Below are positions 9,674 to 21,995 of a stretch of DNA of 64,000 nt, one piece after another; position 1 is the stretch's first letter, and each line of letters starts with the position of its first letter. Location of the stretch: NCBI RefSeq assembly GCF_026914185.1, contig NC_070558.1, forward strand, positions 5,642,001 through 5,706,000, read 5' to 3'. The notes below the pieces were generated by a model. That model saw nothing but the letters and a program-made list of their open reading frames with translations. It ran no database searches and had not been told where the DNA came from. Both the position numbers and the translations under genes were made by a program. The DNA is from Puccinia triticina. Its lineage: Eukaryota; Basidiomycota; Pucciniomycetes; Pucciniales; Pucciniaceae.

Positions 9674-12600
9674 ATGTCTCTAGCACTTGAATCGTTGGTG
9701 GCCGAGGACCAGATGTTGACGCCTACCCCGGGCTCGCCTCGTCCCTACTTGCCGGTCGACAACAGCCACAACCGCCTGAACTCTATCCAGCTCAGCAGTG
9801 ATGCCAGTGGAGAGTTCTCTGTCTCCCATTCCCCCCGGTGCTTCTTCGGCCCGCCTGGCGAAGGCCTTGCCGAACTCCGCAACGCCCTCAACCCACCCTG
9901 GTTACATGGCGTCACTGGCTCTCCGAGTTTGGTGGCCAATCACTCAGCTGATCGGGCCGGGAGATGGGTTGAAAATGCACGCAGGCATGCAGAACAACAC
10001 CAACCCATTAACTTTGCCAATCGTAAGCCGTACTCTGCTCTGTATATTCTGAGGGTATGCACCTTACGTTTTGGCATTTTGCGCGGTTGATTGTTTTGTA
10101 TCAGACGTCAAATTGGCATCTCTCTCCCTCGGCCACCGAATTCTTGCCCCCAGTCTCACCTCACCGCAGGTCCGCCAATCAGCCTTCACCGGGAAGACGC
10201 AGCGGGTGACCAACGCGACGCTCGATGCGGCCTTCGTTGGAACCAAGCCCAAGGGATCCCCCTTCGACCAGCCCACCTATTTGAACAAGCGTGGCGGGGG
10301 TGCCCCGATCCATCACGGAAACAACGTCGCGGCCAACCGCCCGGCGCCGAATCTTAAGCTGCATGACGGCCACTCTGGCGACGGTAGCAGCGAGGAGGAG
10401 GAATCTTGGCCAATGCCAGAGACCCCGTTCATGTCCCACGACGTTTGGAGCGAAGATCCCCACCGTAATGAGCTCTTCAAGGGTAACCATCTTCCAGCCT
10501 CTCAGGATATTCACAAGGCTTTTCCCGGCCATCATCAGCGTAAACCACCCTCCATTCGAGCCGTCAACCTTACCGCGAAGAACTCCGCCAAGGAAGGCGA
10601 GAGACGTATCGGCCGCTGCAAGATGTACAACTGTGACAAGGGGGTCGGCTTCTTGATTGATGACCGCCTCGACCAAGTCCCCCAAGATGGTAGGCATCAG
10701 TTCCAAAGTATCCGCTTCTGCCCACACGTACTGATCCCCTCTTCTTCTACAGTCAAGATCCACTGGACTGACATCTTTTCGGACCAGGAATTCAAGTCGC
10801 TCGCCAAGGTATTTAGTCCCTTCTACCCTTGGTTTTTCTCGGGCTTCGTGCTGACTTAATGTTTATTTTTCCCAGGGAGAAATTGTCGAATACACTCTCA
10901 ACATCACCGCCAATGGTTATTCTGCCTCGTACGTGACCGGTCCCGGAGGGCGCCCGGTAATGGGCGCGGAGCAGGCCATTGTTCAAGCTAGGTGAGCACA
11001 CATGTCCCTGGGCTGGATAGACGTTTGAGCTGAAACTGACTTCCTGATTCCGTCCAGTCGACAAACGAGCTATAAGCTTTTCAAGGCAGGTGCTTTACCC
11101 GTCAAGACCTACCGATCTAAATGGGAAAGCGTGATCCGTAAGTTGGTGCTTCTATGTTTACGTTCTGAAAAGCTATTTCTGATCCGATTGTTTTTCTTTA
11201 GCCCCCGTCGAAGGTGAAACCTCGCCCAGTCAACCAGCCAATCAAGCCTCCAACCCTGCTCGCTCGGCTATCACTCCGCGGACCGTTCCAACGAATGATC
11301 TGAAGAACGCCCCAGCCAGTGCCCCAGTCTTACCCGGCATGCGCTACCCGAGCCAAAATGGCAAAGCTGGCCGGAAATTTTCCGCCGAACAACTCAAGGG
11401 CTCGATCACTGAGCCACGAGGATCAGACAAGCACCAAGGCCAGAACCGCAACCAGGAGCACCATCAGTTCAACAATACCCAGGCTCAGCTCTCGACTGGG
11501 CTTGGTTCCACCGCGCAGTTCAACACACCTGGATGGAGCACCCTACGCTCGCCCTTAAACTATCTCCAAAGCGCTAACTCCTTGGTCTCCGACTTCGCCG
11601 GTGCACAGACACCGCTCCCTGCACTTTCGCACTCTGGAATGACCCCTCACTCGGGTGACTCTTACAACCCACTCTTTCCGAGTGGCTTCTCCACCCACCT
11701 TACTTCCTCGGCGCGCTCGCCCGGAGTGACTCTCGCCACCCCAGGCGACAATTCGTACCTTGCCAATCACGGATTGCCGTCTTCTCAACGCGGGATGAGT
11801 CAGCCGGACTTCCAAAGCTTCCTGGCCGAGAGACAGGTGCTCCTCCAACAGCAAGCGCTCTTGATGGGCATGTACCAGAACGCCAACCAGCCTATCCCCG
11901 CCTCTGCCATCCAGGCCTTTCAGCAGCTCAGCTTCATGAACCCCTTAGGGGGCAAGTCTGTTCTCGGTAAGACCGGCGATGTTCAGTCCTACTACGACAG
12001 CCAAGCCGGGACAGTTGATTCCAAGCTGCAGTACTCTGGATTGCTCCCACCGATTACTCTTCCTAACAGCAAGGACGGCTACAAGGCCAGCGAACTCCTC
12101 CAGAACGGTGGACCAGCATCATGGAGAGTGTCTGATATGGATGGTATGAAGCGAGACTCTTCTGGAAGCTTGAGGGCAAATGCGCTCTCCTTTACCCCTG
12201 GCGTTTCCAACTCACCTCATGTCGTCTTCGGGGACGGCAAAACTCATGAGGGCGGGAGGAAGGCCGAGAGCCCCGTGTATCAAATCCCTGGACGCCGATC
12301 AGTTTCTGACCCTGCCGCGGTGGGTGCTCCTGGAGGCAAGAAGGCATCTGCATTAGGCCATCTACAGCATAACAGGAACCCCAACAGCCCGCAGCAGCCA
12401 CGTCAGGGCTCCGAGCGTGCAGGACATCCCAAACGGGTGACGTTTGCCGAGCGTACTACGCCTTCGCGCCGCGTGGTCTCGCATGGGGAGCAAGTAGGCA
12501 CGCCGTTGAGGATGCGTGCGCTCGAGGAAGAGTGCAGCGAGGCGGGCGAGGAGAGCCTCGAGGTCTCTGGCGAATCCACCTACATCTCCACTCAGCTCTA

Positions 12601-12844
12601 TGCCCCTGATGATGCTCGTCGGGCCGAAGACTTCTCCAGCGTCGACCTCGCCCTTGAACGTCTTCGCGTCGCCGCTGGCCCCAGAACTCTCGCCCTCGTC
12701 AAGCCCTCTACCCCGTCCCCCGTTCAAGAGAAGCCCCTCAAGTCGGCCGCCAAAAGCCCTGAGCCTGCCTCTATCGCTGGCTCCCCACAGCCTAAACTCT
12801 CCTTGATGATCCAGGAGGCCGCCTTCCCCGCTGCCACCAACTGA
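9674..12844 (+). CDS. Cold-shock-domain protein with long disordered tail, six exons
   Basis: Exons 9674-10022, 10105-10689, 10753-10808, 10876-10991, 11058-11137 and 11202-12844 join in phase with GT-AG introns of 51-82 bp to give 942 aa without stops. Residues ~283-365 form a cold-shock domain: RRIGRCKMYNCDKGVGFLI resembles the first strands with the RNP1-type KGxGFI motif, VKIHWTDIF replaces the RNP2-type VFVH motif, and SLAKGEIVEYTL plus SYVTGPGGRPVMG form the rest. Such domains bind single-stranded RNA or DNA. The N-terminal 280 residues and C-terminal ~570 residues are rich in Ser, Pro, Gln and Asn and look disordered, with a Q/L-rich stretch (LAERQVLLQQQALL). Four introns interrupt or abut the domain. 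The partner and target are unknown; a role in mRNA control is inference from the family. Confidence 0.85.
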
Positions 12845-14482
12845 CAAGTCGAAGCGTAAAGAACTTGATTCCTCGCCCTCTCTTGTTTGCTTCTTGAGAT
12901 GAAACCCTCGTTATGAGCTCATTCTTTCTCAATTTTCCATTTCTTCCCTTTTATCGAATTATTATTAGTCGATCAAAAAACATCTTATCTTTCCGGAAGG
13001 ACAACTGTTTTGGTTTGTATAACTCTGATCTTTTCCGATCCCCTCCTGCCTTTCCTCAGCTCGTCTTCTCTATATGCTCTTTTTTTACCTTCACCTACCA
13101 CTTTCAATACGAACAATCTGATCACAATTGTTTATATTTTTCTCTCCCTAACATAAAAACCAGAAAACAACTGCAAAAAAATCTAGCCTCTGATTTGAAA
13201 GACAATGTTTTCTTATTTTTGTGATCTATTTACGTATGTATGTTATAGTGTTTTCCACAGGTTTCTGGTGATTTTCCTCAAATTCTGTTTTCTTTATATT
13301 GCACTTCCTCTTCTTTCCATCATCCATCAAATTGTGTTTTTCTCATTTTGTCATGGCAGAAAGAAAGATTGTTATTGTGTTATATATAAGGATTGTATGA
13401 CTTGTGAATGAATGAGAAAACTGTTTTTTTCTCAATACCATTTACGGTCCTACTTCGCGCAGCAGAATAAAACTCTTCGGGCGCAGAATCAACCCTGACT
13501 TAACTAAGCCTCCCGGGACTGGGGGTGGATGCAAAGCATCTCCCATTCCCAATGGGAGGCTTATGAGTTATCGGCTTTTTTCCGCGTGAGAGCTTCAGGA
13601 AATTTGTGGCTTTTGGCCAACTTTTTGAATCAAATTTACATTACACAGCGCGCACTCATTGTGGGTCAGCGAGCTGAAGTTCAGGGGATAGCTGAGCATC
13701 TCAGCTTCAATGTAGTGTCACTTTTGTGATATCTACACTTGAAGGAGAGTGTTGCCCTTGCTCAGCAGTCAAGCTGGATGGATGATGGAGTTCTGTATTT
13801 AAATTGAGTCCAAATGGATCTTCTCAGAATTTGCATACACACTTCTGGCCAAACACAAAAAAATCACAAACTTCAAAGGGGGATGGAAGGAGTTTGTGAA
13901 GGGGGAAAAAGTGGTGATTGACACCAAAAGAAAGAGAAAAATCAGGCCTTTGATCTGGGACCACAGGCAATAGGAATACACAAGGAGAAGACCCCTGATA
14001 GGGGATCGGGAAAAAACTCCCACCAAAACACTGAAAGCTCTCAAGACAAATTCTTGGCTTTACCTGCAAGTCCCTCCTTCGGAGGTCGCGCGAAACGCGA
14101 GGGCGCTTTGCGCCAGCCCAGGCTGTACCAGGGCCCTCTGAAGCAAGGGACTTGTGATAAGTCAGAATCAACCGTCCCCAGACGTCAAACCCGCTGTGCG
14201 CGCAAGCCAAAAAATATTTTGCGCGCAGAAAAAAAATATAGGGATTTTTGAATCAATTTCTTTACCAAAAATGAGAGGGAGTTTTTCTTGCCTCCCCCAA
14301 GAAGTTTTAAAAATTTTAGAGCCACCCTTATGATGCCAAAAAATCTCAAACACTAATTCCAGACAAAGGTGGATGAAACCCCGTCGGGGACTCAAGTGGT
14401 GTGATCCCCTGCTCAACGGTTAGTCCCCGGGAGACAGGAAGCACCAGCAAGCCGCACAAATAGTTTGCCAAGAGGACACTTA
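12845..14482. other. 3' flank with fragments of a dispersed GTCCCTC repeat
   Basis: 12,845-13,430 is T-rich and probably contains the cold-shock gene's 3' UTR. At about 13,496-13,570 and 14,065-14,160 lie small inverted units related to a dispersed family with ends like ACTTAACTAAGTCCCTC, and between them AT-rich sequence without a recognisable gene. The frames here are short and unsupported. Confidence 0.45.
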
Positions 14483-14839
14483 GAGCATCTCCAGCAGTCC
14501 GGGGGTGGGTCACGCTGCTTTTGGCAGGCAGAGATTCACTTTTTTCAAATCTCTCAGAGAGTTCCAAGTCTCTCACCTGCCGCTGGCTTCCACAGGCTGC
14601 TATAGACATGGGAAGGTAGCAGGCCGGAGGCAAAAATGATACATTTTTATGCTTCCATCAAAAAAGTACCTTCTGGCACAAAGGCCACCCAACAGGGAAT
14701 GCTGGTTGTATTGTGAAGGATGAGGTTGGCTGGACCTTCAAAAGCACATGGACCAGCTTGAGTAAGCAAAAATTGGTGCAACCCAAGCCACAGCCTGTTT
14801 AAGTCAGCACTATCCACCCCCGGACTGCTGGAGATGCTC
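14483..14839. mobile_element. PIF/Harbinger-like MITE (357 bp, TTA duplication)
   Basis: Ends are inverted repeats beginning GAGCATCTCCAGCAGTCCGG (14483 on) and its complement ending at 14839. It is flanked by TTA on each side (14480-14482 and 14840-14842), the three-base duplication of the PIF/Harbinger group. It carries no transposase. Confidence 0.85.
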
Positions 14840-15031
14840 TTAACGCTAGGAATATGCCGGATCTCAGCAAATCTCAGCAAAGCAAACTCTGCACCTCAGC
14901 GACACAATACAATATGGAAACATGGAAACATCCGCGGCAGACAAGGTTGAAGTTAAACCCAATAATCCTCAAGAATACCCTCCAATTCCTCCACCCCCAG
15001 AAGGGCACTTTGTTGCTGCAAGCATAGGAAG

Positions 15032-15049
15032 CCCCCCCCCCCCCCCCCC
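15032..15049. repeat. Poly-C run
   Basis: Eighteen consecutive C bases. Its length is likely variable and error-prone. Confidence 0.9.
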
Positions 15050-15390
15050 ATAGCTGCTTGTGCTTCCTCACTATTCATTGACATCCAGCTACATCAAATG
15101 ATGCCCCCAACCAGGCCACCAGTACCACTCATCCTCCAAGATCTAAAATCATCAACCTACATTTCTTTACAATGTTGTACCACTACAACCCCTGTGTTAT
15201 GTTTCAGGTTGCTAATTTATCTATCCAATCACTCGCCGGGCTCGAGTGGCTGCTTGCCAGGCAATCACTCGCCGAGCTTGATCAGGGAGCACTCTTCGTG
15301 TGCAACCAATTGAGAATAGGAGATTGATTTGGATGAAACAATAAAAAACTCACCACAAGATCTCTTGATCATTCTCCTGGCTCGGTCAGT

Positions 15391-15870
15391 TCATCCGCGA
15401 TCGGGGAGTATCACCTCAATGTCGTCTTTGTTGATAGTGAGATCGAAAAAAGCGACCTGCGTACGTCCTTCCTCCTCCGACAATTTGATGCGCTCCTCGC
15501 AGTCGGCCCAGAGTTTGTCGAGCTGTTTGACGAACATGACAACAAACTCCTTGAACGCAGCTGCTGCGACATTGTGCGGCGCATTGATGGTCACTTCCAC
15601 ATTTGCCTTCTAGCCGAGTTTAATTTGTCAACATAGTTAAATCAGCATGAAACAGCATAATAGTGTTACTTTTACAAATTAGTTAGGGGTCGAACGAGAA
15701 CTGACACTTAAAATGCCACACTTTCACTTGGGCAAGGGGCATGTCCGGCTTCAGTTCAGGCACGTCTGCTGCTACCGTGGTAGGAGCGGTCGTGGAAGTG
15801 ACGTGGGGCTCGCCTGATTCTGGGGCCTGGTCTCCTACTTGGCCCGCAGCGGCATTCTTGGTGTATCACA
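15391..15870 (-). CDS. Unrecognised protein, probably two exons (partial)
   Basis: Two coding-looking segments on the minus strand lie downstream of PRP28. The upstream one (about 15870-15715) reads KNAAAGQVGDQAPESGEPH and continues to PELKPDMPLAQ; the other (15613-15391) reads VEVTINAPHNVAAAAFKEF and ends DDIEVILPDRG before a stop. A splice from a GTGAAAGT donor after MPLAQ to the CTAG acceptor at about 15613 joins them in phase. The start codon is not clear. I do not recognise the family. GC content and codon pattern are like the neighbouring real genes and unlike the AT-rich transposon sequence, so a real gene is plausible. Confidence 0.35.
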
Positions 15871-16188
15871 GTAGGTCTTCATGAGCCCTGTAGAGCAAAA
15901 CACCACAGTCTGCAAGAGACTTTCTGTGGACAGATCCGGGTAGAAATATGTACAACACCAAGAATGCCGCAAGATTGTGCCGATCGAGTATGTGCGAGGC
16001 ATCTATGGCCTTCGGAAACACAAGGGAAAAACCCCGGCCCGTCTGTGTATATATGCGGCCCTATAAACAAGATAAACAAGAGGGGTCTGGAGGCGAAAGC
16101 CTCTTGGTGGATTGCGTAAGGAAGCGGACATAACAAGCGCAGTACAAGAAACAGTGGGGAGATGACAAGAACGGCGGATGACGAGAGA

Positions 16189-19010
16189 TCAGCCGTCGTC
16201 GAGGTCGGCGGCGCGCCGTTTCATAGCCGCAGACATCTAGCACACCGCGCGTAAGTAAAGAGACAGCGTCAGAAGATGTTTGCATGTATGGGGGAGGAGG
16301 GGAAGTGACCTTGGATTGGGCGGCCTCGTGCTTGGCCAGCTCGGGCGGACACTTCGAGACCGGACTCTTCATGATCTCTTGCTTGAGATCGTACATCACA
16401 TCCGCATCGTCGTTGGTCAGGAAGGTGATCGCTGTGCCCACTTTCCCCGCCCGTCCAGTCCGACCTGTGTCCGCCAGCATTGGTCAGCGGGACACGCGTG
16501 CATAGCGAGGAGAGGGGGGACTTGCCTATTCGGTGGACATATGCTTCGATCGTGCCTGCCATTTGGAAGTTGACGACCAAGCCGACATCCGGCACGTCGA
16601 TACCACGCCCCGCCAGATCCGTAGCAACAAGGATGTCGGATTCGCCAGCACGAAGCGAGGCCAGTGCGGCCTCTCTTTGTTCCTGGTTCTTGCCCGAATG
16701 CAGGGTGGTCGTGGACCAGCCTGCGCGACTGATGTCTTTGGCGAGCTGGTCGGCGGTCTTCTTCTGGTTCACAAACACGATGATCGGCGGCGTGTGGCCC
16801 TGGTTCAACACCTCCAACAACCGGCCCCGCTTCTTGTCCTCCGTCGGTAGGAACTCCACTTGTTGGTCTACCGTGTCTACCGCTTGCCCTGCTACTCCGA
16901 TCGTCACTACCGCAGGTCTTCGTAGATATTTCTTCGCTAGTCTTTCCACCGCTGGGGGCATTGTTGCTGAGAACATCACCTGGTAATTCCATGATGCATG
17001 TAACACAGAGCATTAGTTGAGAAGCATCGGATATTCATGTACAGAAACCGCGTACCGTTTGGCGGTACAGTCCCTTGGCACCCGTCAGATCAAAGCCTTC
17101 AACCCCGCCCACAAAGCTGGTCATCTTACTCGAATCCTCAGCCTCCTCTGTATCCGGCTTGAGGTTGCTCAAGGGCAGCTGGTCAAGGATGAAGTTGACG
17201 ACCTCTTCGAAGCCGAGGTTGATCATCCGATCGGCCTCATCCATGACGACGTACGTGCATTGGCCCAAGACCAAGACGTGTCGCTCGATACAATCCTTCA
17301 GTCGACCCGGCGTCGCAATGATGATCTCCGCCCCATCTCGCATGTTCAACGCTTGCTCTTCCATCGCCTTCCCTCCCACTATCGACACACATCGGTACCC
17401 TAAACGGAGCGCAAACTTGTTGGTTTCCACTTCGATTTGTTGCGCCAATTCTCGCGTGGGGGCTAGGATCAGTGCATACGGTCCAAGATGCCGGTTTTCG
17501 TCGGTTAACGGCGGGAGTTTGCCGATGTACGTCAACATCGGGATCACGAAGGAGGCTGTTTTACCCGAACCGGTCTCAGCGATCCCGATCAAATCGCGAT
17601 TGTTCAAGCCCAACGGGATTGCTTGTCGTTGGATCGGCGAGGGCTCCTTATAGCCTACTTCGTCGATAATCTCCAAGATCTGGAGCGGCAGTTTGGACTC
17701 TTCCCAGGAGCGCATCGGGTTCGGGATGTTTCCTCCTCGGGCCGCAATCGAGAAGTCTTCCCTGAAGATCCGCCAGTCTCGATCGCGCATGGCATTGAGA
17801 GGTTTCTGGCTCCAATGGAGCTCATTGACAACCGCCGAGCTGCGTTTGGAGCCGGCCTCGCACGGTGTCGATGTGAGTACTTCGTCCTCTGGGTCCAGTC
17901 GTCTCTGGGCGAGCTCCCGTGCTGAGGACTTGGTGGTCTGAGCCGCAGGATCGATTCCTGCGAGCTTCCCATTCCCATAGAGGCCAAATCTTCCAACCAG
18001 CTGGACGGCTGTCGTCGTTGGGGGTGGCACACTGCCGCGGCTATGGCTGCTACCGTGGTGGCTAGACGAATGGCCTGATAGAGGTGGCGGGGCAGAGGGG
18101 ACGGTGACCGCATACAACGGATCGACTTCCTCCAATGCGGTGTCTTCATCCTTCGCCCAATCGAACACGAATTTCTTGTCCGACATCTTCCTGATCCTCC
18201 GTTTCTTGTTATCAGGCTGACCTAAGTAGCGGGCCATGAGAAGCTTTTGGTTGAGCACCGGGGGAGGGGCGGTGCCGAGCATGGGCTCGGTACTTGGAAG
18301 TTGGCTGTTTCCATTCTGGTCGGGAGTGACTGATGATGCGGGGTGTGTGGGAGGTAGCATGGATGAGGATGCGTTTTCGGTAGTAGATGATGAGGAGCCA
18401 TTCGTCGTGGAGTCTGGCTTGTAGGAATTGCGGAGAGACGAAGGGCCAGGGCCAGAGGAGCCACCACCGACCGAGGTTTTTCCGCGGAGTGCCTTCGGAG
18501 CAGTGGGCACACCCTCCATGGCGACTCGTGATGAACTCGATCCTCTCCGGTCGTTATAGCCATACGAGTGGTCAGACGATCCATTCCGGCCGCCGCTGCG
18601 TGATGAGTGCGATCCGTACTTCGCCTCCCGTGCACTCCGTTCCAGCTCTTCTCGCTTGGCAGCTGCTTCGGCTAGTCGCGCCTTTTCTGCTGCAACCTCC
18701 TGTTCTCGTTTGGCGATCGCCAGCGCCGCTCTTTGCTCTTTCGACAAAAATTTCGGCTACGTATGTATCAAAAAACGAGGGCCAGAGTCATCAGCCCGCC
18801 CGGGTGCATATTTCTTGGAGAAGAGTATACATCTTTGATGAGGAAATAACTGACCTTACTGGCCGCCTCCTTTTCAGCCTTTTGTTGAGCAAGCAGTGTT
18901 TCGATCGACAACGGTTGTTTCGGACCGCCTTTGGGAGCAGAGGCTCTAGTGTTTGAAGAGTCCTTGGAGGCGCCGTCCGAGCCCGCGACGGGGGATGGCC
19001 CCATGCCCAT
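16189..19010 (-). CDS. PRP28: Pre-mRNA-splicing ATP-dependent RNA helicase PRP28 (DDX23/U5-100K type)
   Basis: DEAD-box helicase of the U5 snRNP that displaces U1 from the 5' splice site during spliceosome activation. Exons on the minus strand: 19010-18855, 18756-17056, 16979-16526, 16464-16310 and 16236-16189; they join in phase to 837 aa. The N-terminal [20 protein letters not shown] and PKFLSKEQR are family hallmarks, as is [13 protein letters not shown] before the helicase core. Motifs: Q motif near [12 protein letters not shown] (~423), AETGSGKT (445-452), PTRELAQQ (~485), TPGRL, DEAD (558-561), SAT (623-625), [11 protein letters not shown] and HRIGRTGRAG. The C-terminus [19 protein letters not shown] and [11 protein letters not shown] fit the family. 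Intron 3 has a GC donor (ATAG|GCAAGT) and splits the glycine of motif VI. Residues ~95-330 are Ser/Pro-rich spacer. An essential single-copy gene is expected. Confidence 0.96.
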
Positions 19011-19514
19011 TTTGAGTCGACTGAGTCTGAGTCTGAGTCTGTCTGGTTTGAGTTGTTATGCAAAACTTTTCAAAGTCCTCCCCATGCAGGAGGTAGGAGT
19101 TCGGGTGGTGGCTCGGGTAAACCGGGTAACCATTCCCACAAACCCTCCCCGAAGCATAGGAAGAGCCCGCGCTTAACTTAAGTCCCTCCTGGGCGCGAAG
19201 CCCCAGGACCCTGGAAACCCCCTATGTATAAATGTGGGTAATGTAAAATCCAGAATTTTGGCTAAATTCATGCATTTTTGAAGTCCATTCATATGTGACA
19301 TGTTTCATGCCTAGGCTCAGAGAATTCCCCAATTTTTCATACATTTTTTATGCCTAACATTTTTTCCCTTGCAAGGCAGAAAGCCTAATTTTTTGTGAAG
19401 GTACCCACTTTTGATGGATTCAGCAGCACTGGAGCACACCCAAAAGAAAAAGAAAACCCAAAAAAATGAAGAACTATGAAACTGTTGTGTGATAGACTTA
19501 AGTATTGCTTTATT
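19011..19514. other. PRP28 upstream region
   Basis: Probable PRP28 promoter, with a short GAGTCTGAGTCTGAGTCTG-like direct repeat at about 19,021-19,042 on the plus strand. At 19,174-19,200 lies a fragment of the dispersed GTCCCTC repeat (CTTAACTTAAGTCCCTCC). No gene is seen. Confidence 0.45.
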
Positions 19515-20737
19515 GGAGGACTTCCCTTCGATTTACACGGCCGTGTAAAGTCAGATCTGGCACTTGTAAAGCCAGATCTGACTCACCTTGTAACTTTTAG
19601 CTTTAGAAGCTTTTCCGCAGGATTGAGATGCCAGAATACCTGCCAGATTTACAACCCTCTAGATACCCGGTATAGACCGGCCATCAAGAGGATTCAACCC
19701 TCTAGATGCCCGGTATAGACCGGCCATTGAGAGTACGCAACCCTCTAGATGCCCGGTCGAGACCGGCCATCGAGAGTACACAACCCTCTCGATGGCCGGT
19801 ATAGAACGGTCATCGATCACTCGATGACCGGCCTGTCCCTCGAGAGGACACATCCCTCTCAATGGCCGGTACAGACCGGTCATCTCGAGTACAGACCCCT
19901 CTCGATGCCCGGTACGGACCGGTCATTGAGAGGGTACAGTGTCCTCTCGATGCCCGGTACAGATGTGTCCCCTCTACCAGTCATCGAGAGGACACATGCC
20001 TCTCGATGACCGGTGGGTAGGACATCAAGAGGACACAACGCCGGTCATCGAGAGGACTCAAGCCTCTCGATGGCCGGTACAGATGTACCCCCTCGATGAC
20101 CGGTCTGTACCGGCCATCGAGAGGGTTGTGTCCTCTCGATGACCGGCACAGATCTGCCAGAGGGTGGTGCCCTCTCTCTCGATGGCCGGTCTGTACCGGC
20201 CATCGAGAGGATTGTGTCCTCTCGAGGTACAGGCCGGTCATCGAGTGGGCTATGTCCTCGCGATGACCGGTCTATACCGGCGATCGAGAGGGTTGTGTAC
20301 TCTCGATGGCCGGTCTCGACCGGGCATCTAGGGGGTTGCGTACTCTCGATGGCCGGTCTATACCGGGCATCGAGAGGGTTGAATCCTCTCGATGGCCGGT
20401 ATAGACCGGGTATCGAGAGGGTTGAATCCTCTCGATGACCGGTACAGACCGGGCATCAAGGTTGCGTACTCTCGATGGCCGGTCTGTACCGGGCATCGAG
20501 AGGGTTGAGTCCCCTCGACGATCGGTCTGTACCGGGCATCGAGAGGGTTGTGTACTCTGGATGGCCGGTACAGACCAGCTATCGGGAGGGTTGTGTACCG
20601 GTCTGTACCGGCCATCGGGGATGTTCTGGTTTGATCTAGCCGCTGAAAAGCGCGTGTAAAACCAGGGTGTAAAAATCTGGCTTTACAAGTGCCAAATCTG
20701 ACTTTACACGGCCGTGTAAATCGAAGGGAAGTCCTCC
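19515..20737. mobile_element. TIR element filled with minisatellite (1,223 bp)
   Basis: The outer ends are inverted repeats of about 60 bp that start GGAGGACTTCCCTTCGATTT and include the palindrome TTTACACGGCCGTGTAAA. Flanking ATT on each side (19512-19514 and 20738-20740) is consistent with a three-base target duplication. Almost all the interior is the minisatellite listed separately. It has no coding capacity, so if mobile it must use proteins supplied elsewhere. Confidence 0.72.
19655..20625. repeat. GACCGG/CATCGAGAGG minisatellite array
   Basis: About twenty imperfect units of 35-60 bp, each pairing CTCTCGATGNCCGGT with ACCGGNCATCGAGAGG through spacers such as GTTGTGT or ACAGA. Each unit is itself a near-palindrome, so the array could fold into many hairpins. 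Frames through it on both strands give repetitive peptides such as RYRPVIE and are not genes. Confidence 0.9.
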
Positions 20738-20804
20738 ATTGACAGAGATTTGATACACAAGAATCCCTCTTCCCACTGATGTAAGAATGGTGCTTGAGAC
20801 ATTA

Positions 20805-20963
20805 ATGGTATTCAAAATTGCATAAGATTTTTTTACATAAAATCATAAACTGCAATTTTGGCTGGGAGATGTCACTTTAAGTTTTATGCACGCTGACATC
20901 TCCCAGCCAAAATGGGCTTTATGATTTTATGTAAACAGTGGCATATGCAATTTTGAATACCAT
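20805..20963. mobile_element. 159-bp hairpin MITE, copy 1
   Basis: Inverted ends ATGGTATTCAAAATTGCATA / its complement, with an inner inverted pair around CTGGGAGATGTCA. Copy 2 follows after a 5-bp spacer. Confidence 0.85.
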
Positions 20964-21995
20964 AATTTATGGTATTCAAAATTGCATAAGATTTTTTTAC
21001 ATAAAATCATAAGCTGCAATTTTGGCTGGGAGATGTCACTTTAAGTTTTATGCACGCTGACATCTCCCAGCCAAAATGGGCTTTATGATTTTACTAGGGA
21101 AATTGCGGCTGCGCCGCGGAACAAAAAATGTAAAATGCACCATTGGTTAAGTTCCAGCCATCAGAATACATTTACAGAAGCTTTGAATCAGGGCTCAAGT
21201 CCTAAAAAAGTTCCATCAAAAAGATGAACAAAACAATTAACTCACATAGTGGAATCACCAGTAGGCCATTACACTATGTGAGCGCTAAGTGTTAGCATAG
21301 CGGCAATTTTTTTTGGGCAGGAATTCACAATATTAGCAGGATTTTATGCTGCTAGACTAAAAAAGTAGTGTTGCTTTTTGTTTCTGCACTGACACTCACT
21401 TTTTTAGTGTTAGGGCAGAAAAGAAATTTGCTACACTAATGGCTAGTGCAGTGGATTGGCGGCTAACAGATTTCCCCCTCCTCCAGTAGTGTAGCGGAAT
21501 AAATTCACCGCTAGGCTAGGGCGCAAGAAACCAGGCAGAAACAACAGGCCATTTTTTCCCCTGTATTTTGTGACTACAGAAACAAACTGGCCTGTTATTT
21601 CTGCCCACTTTTATCCCTGTAGTCGCGCGGGGACAAAAGTGGACTTTTTCTGCCCAGCTTAGTGCTCAGGAGGCCTTAGTGTAGACAAAGCTATGCTAAC
21701 AGAAGCATAGCTTTATTCAACGCTAACACTACCCATGAAAAGCTTCAGTGTCAACGGCTGTTAAAAACAACCACTCATGCTACGCTAGCACTTTGTTTGC
21801 ACTTTTCTTTTTCTTTTTGAGTAGGGTTAGCAGGCAATTCCAGCAGCTAACAAGAGCACCACCGTGGTGTAGCATAAAAAAGCTAAAACTAAACTAAACT
21901 TCAGTCATTTGCAATTATCTCCTGAGGAAAAGTGACCATTGGGTGGGGAAGATTGGTAACCAATTTTGCAAAAATATGCCAGAAGTTAAAATTCA

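Noticed and set aside
10179..10763. 194-residue minus-strand frame opposite the cold-shock gene
   Set aside because: Shadow of the plus-strand exon, which has the domain and clean splice phases.
19655..20625. Repetitive peptides in the minisatellite (both strands)
   Set aside because: Period of the DNA repeat and openness on both strands explain them; no start context or domain.
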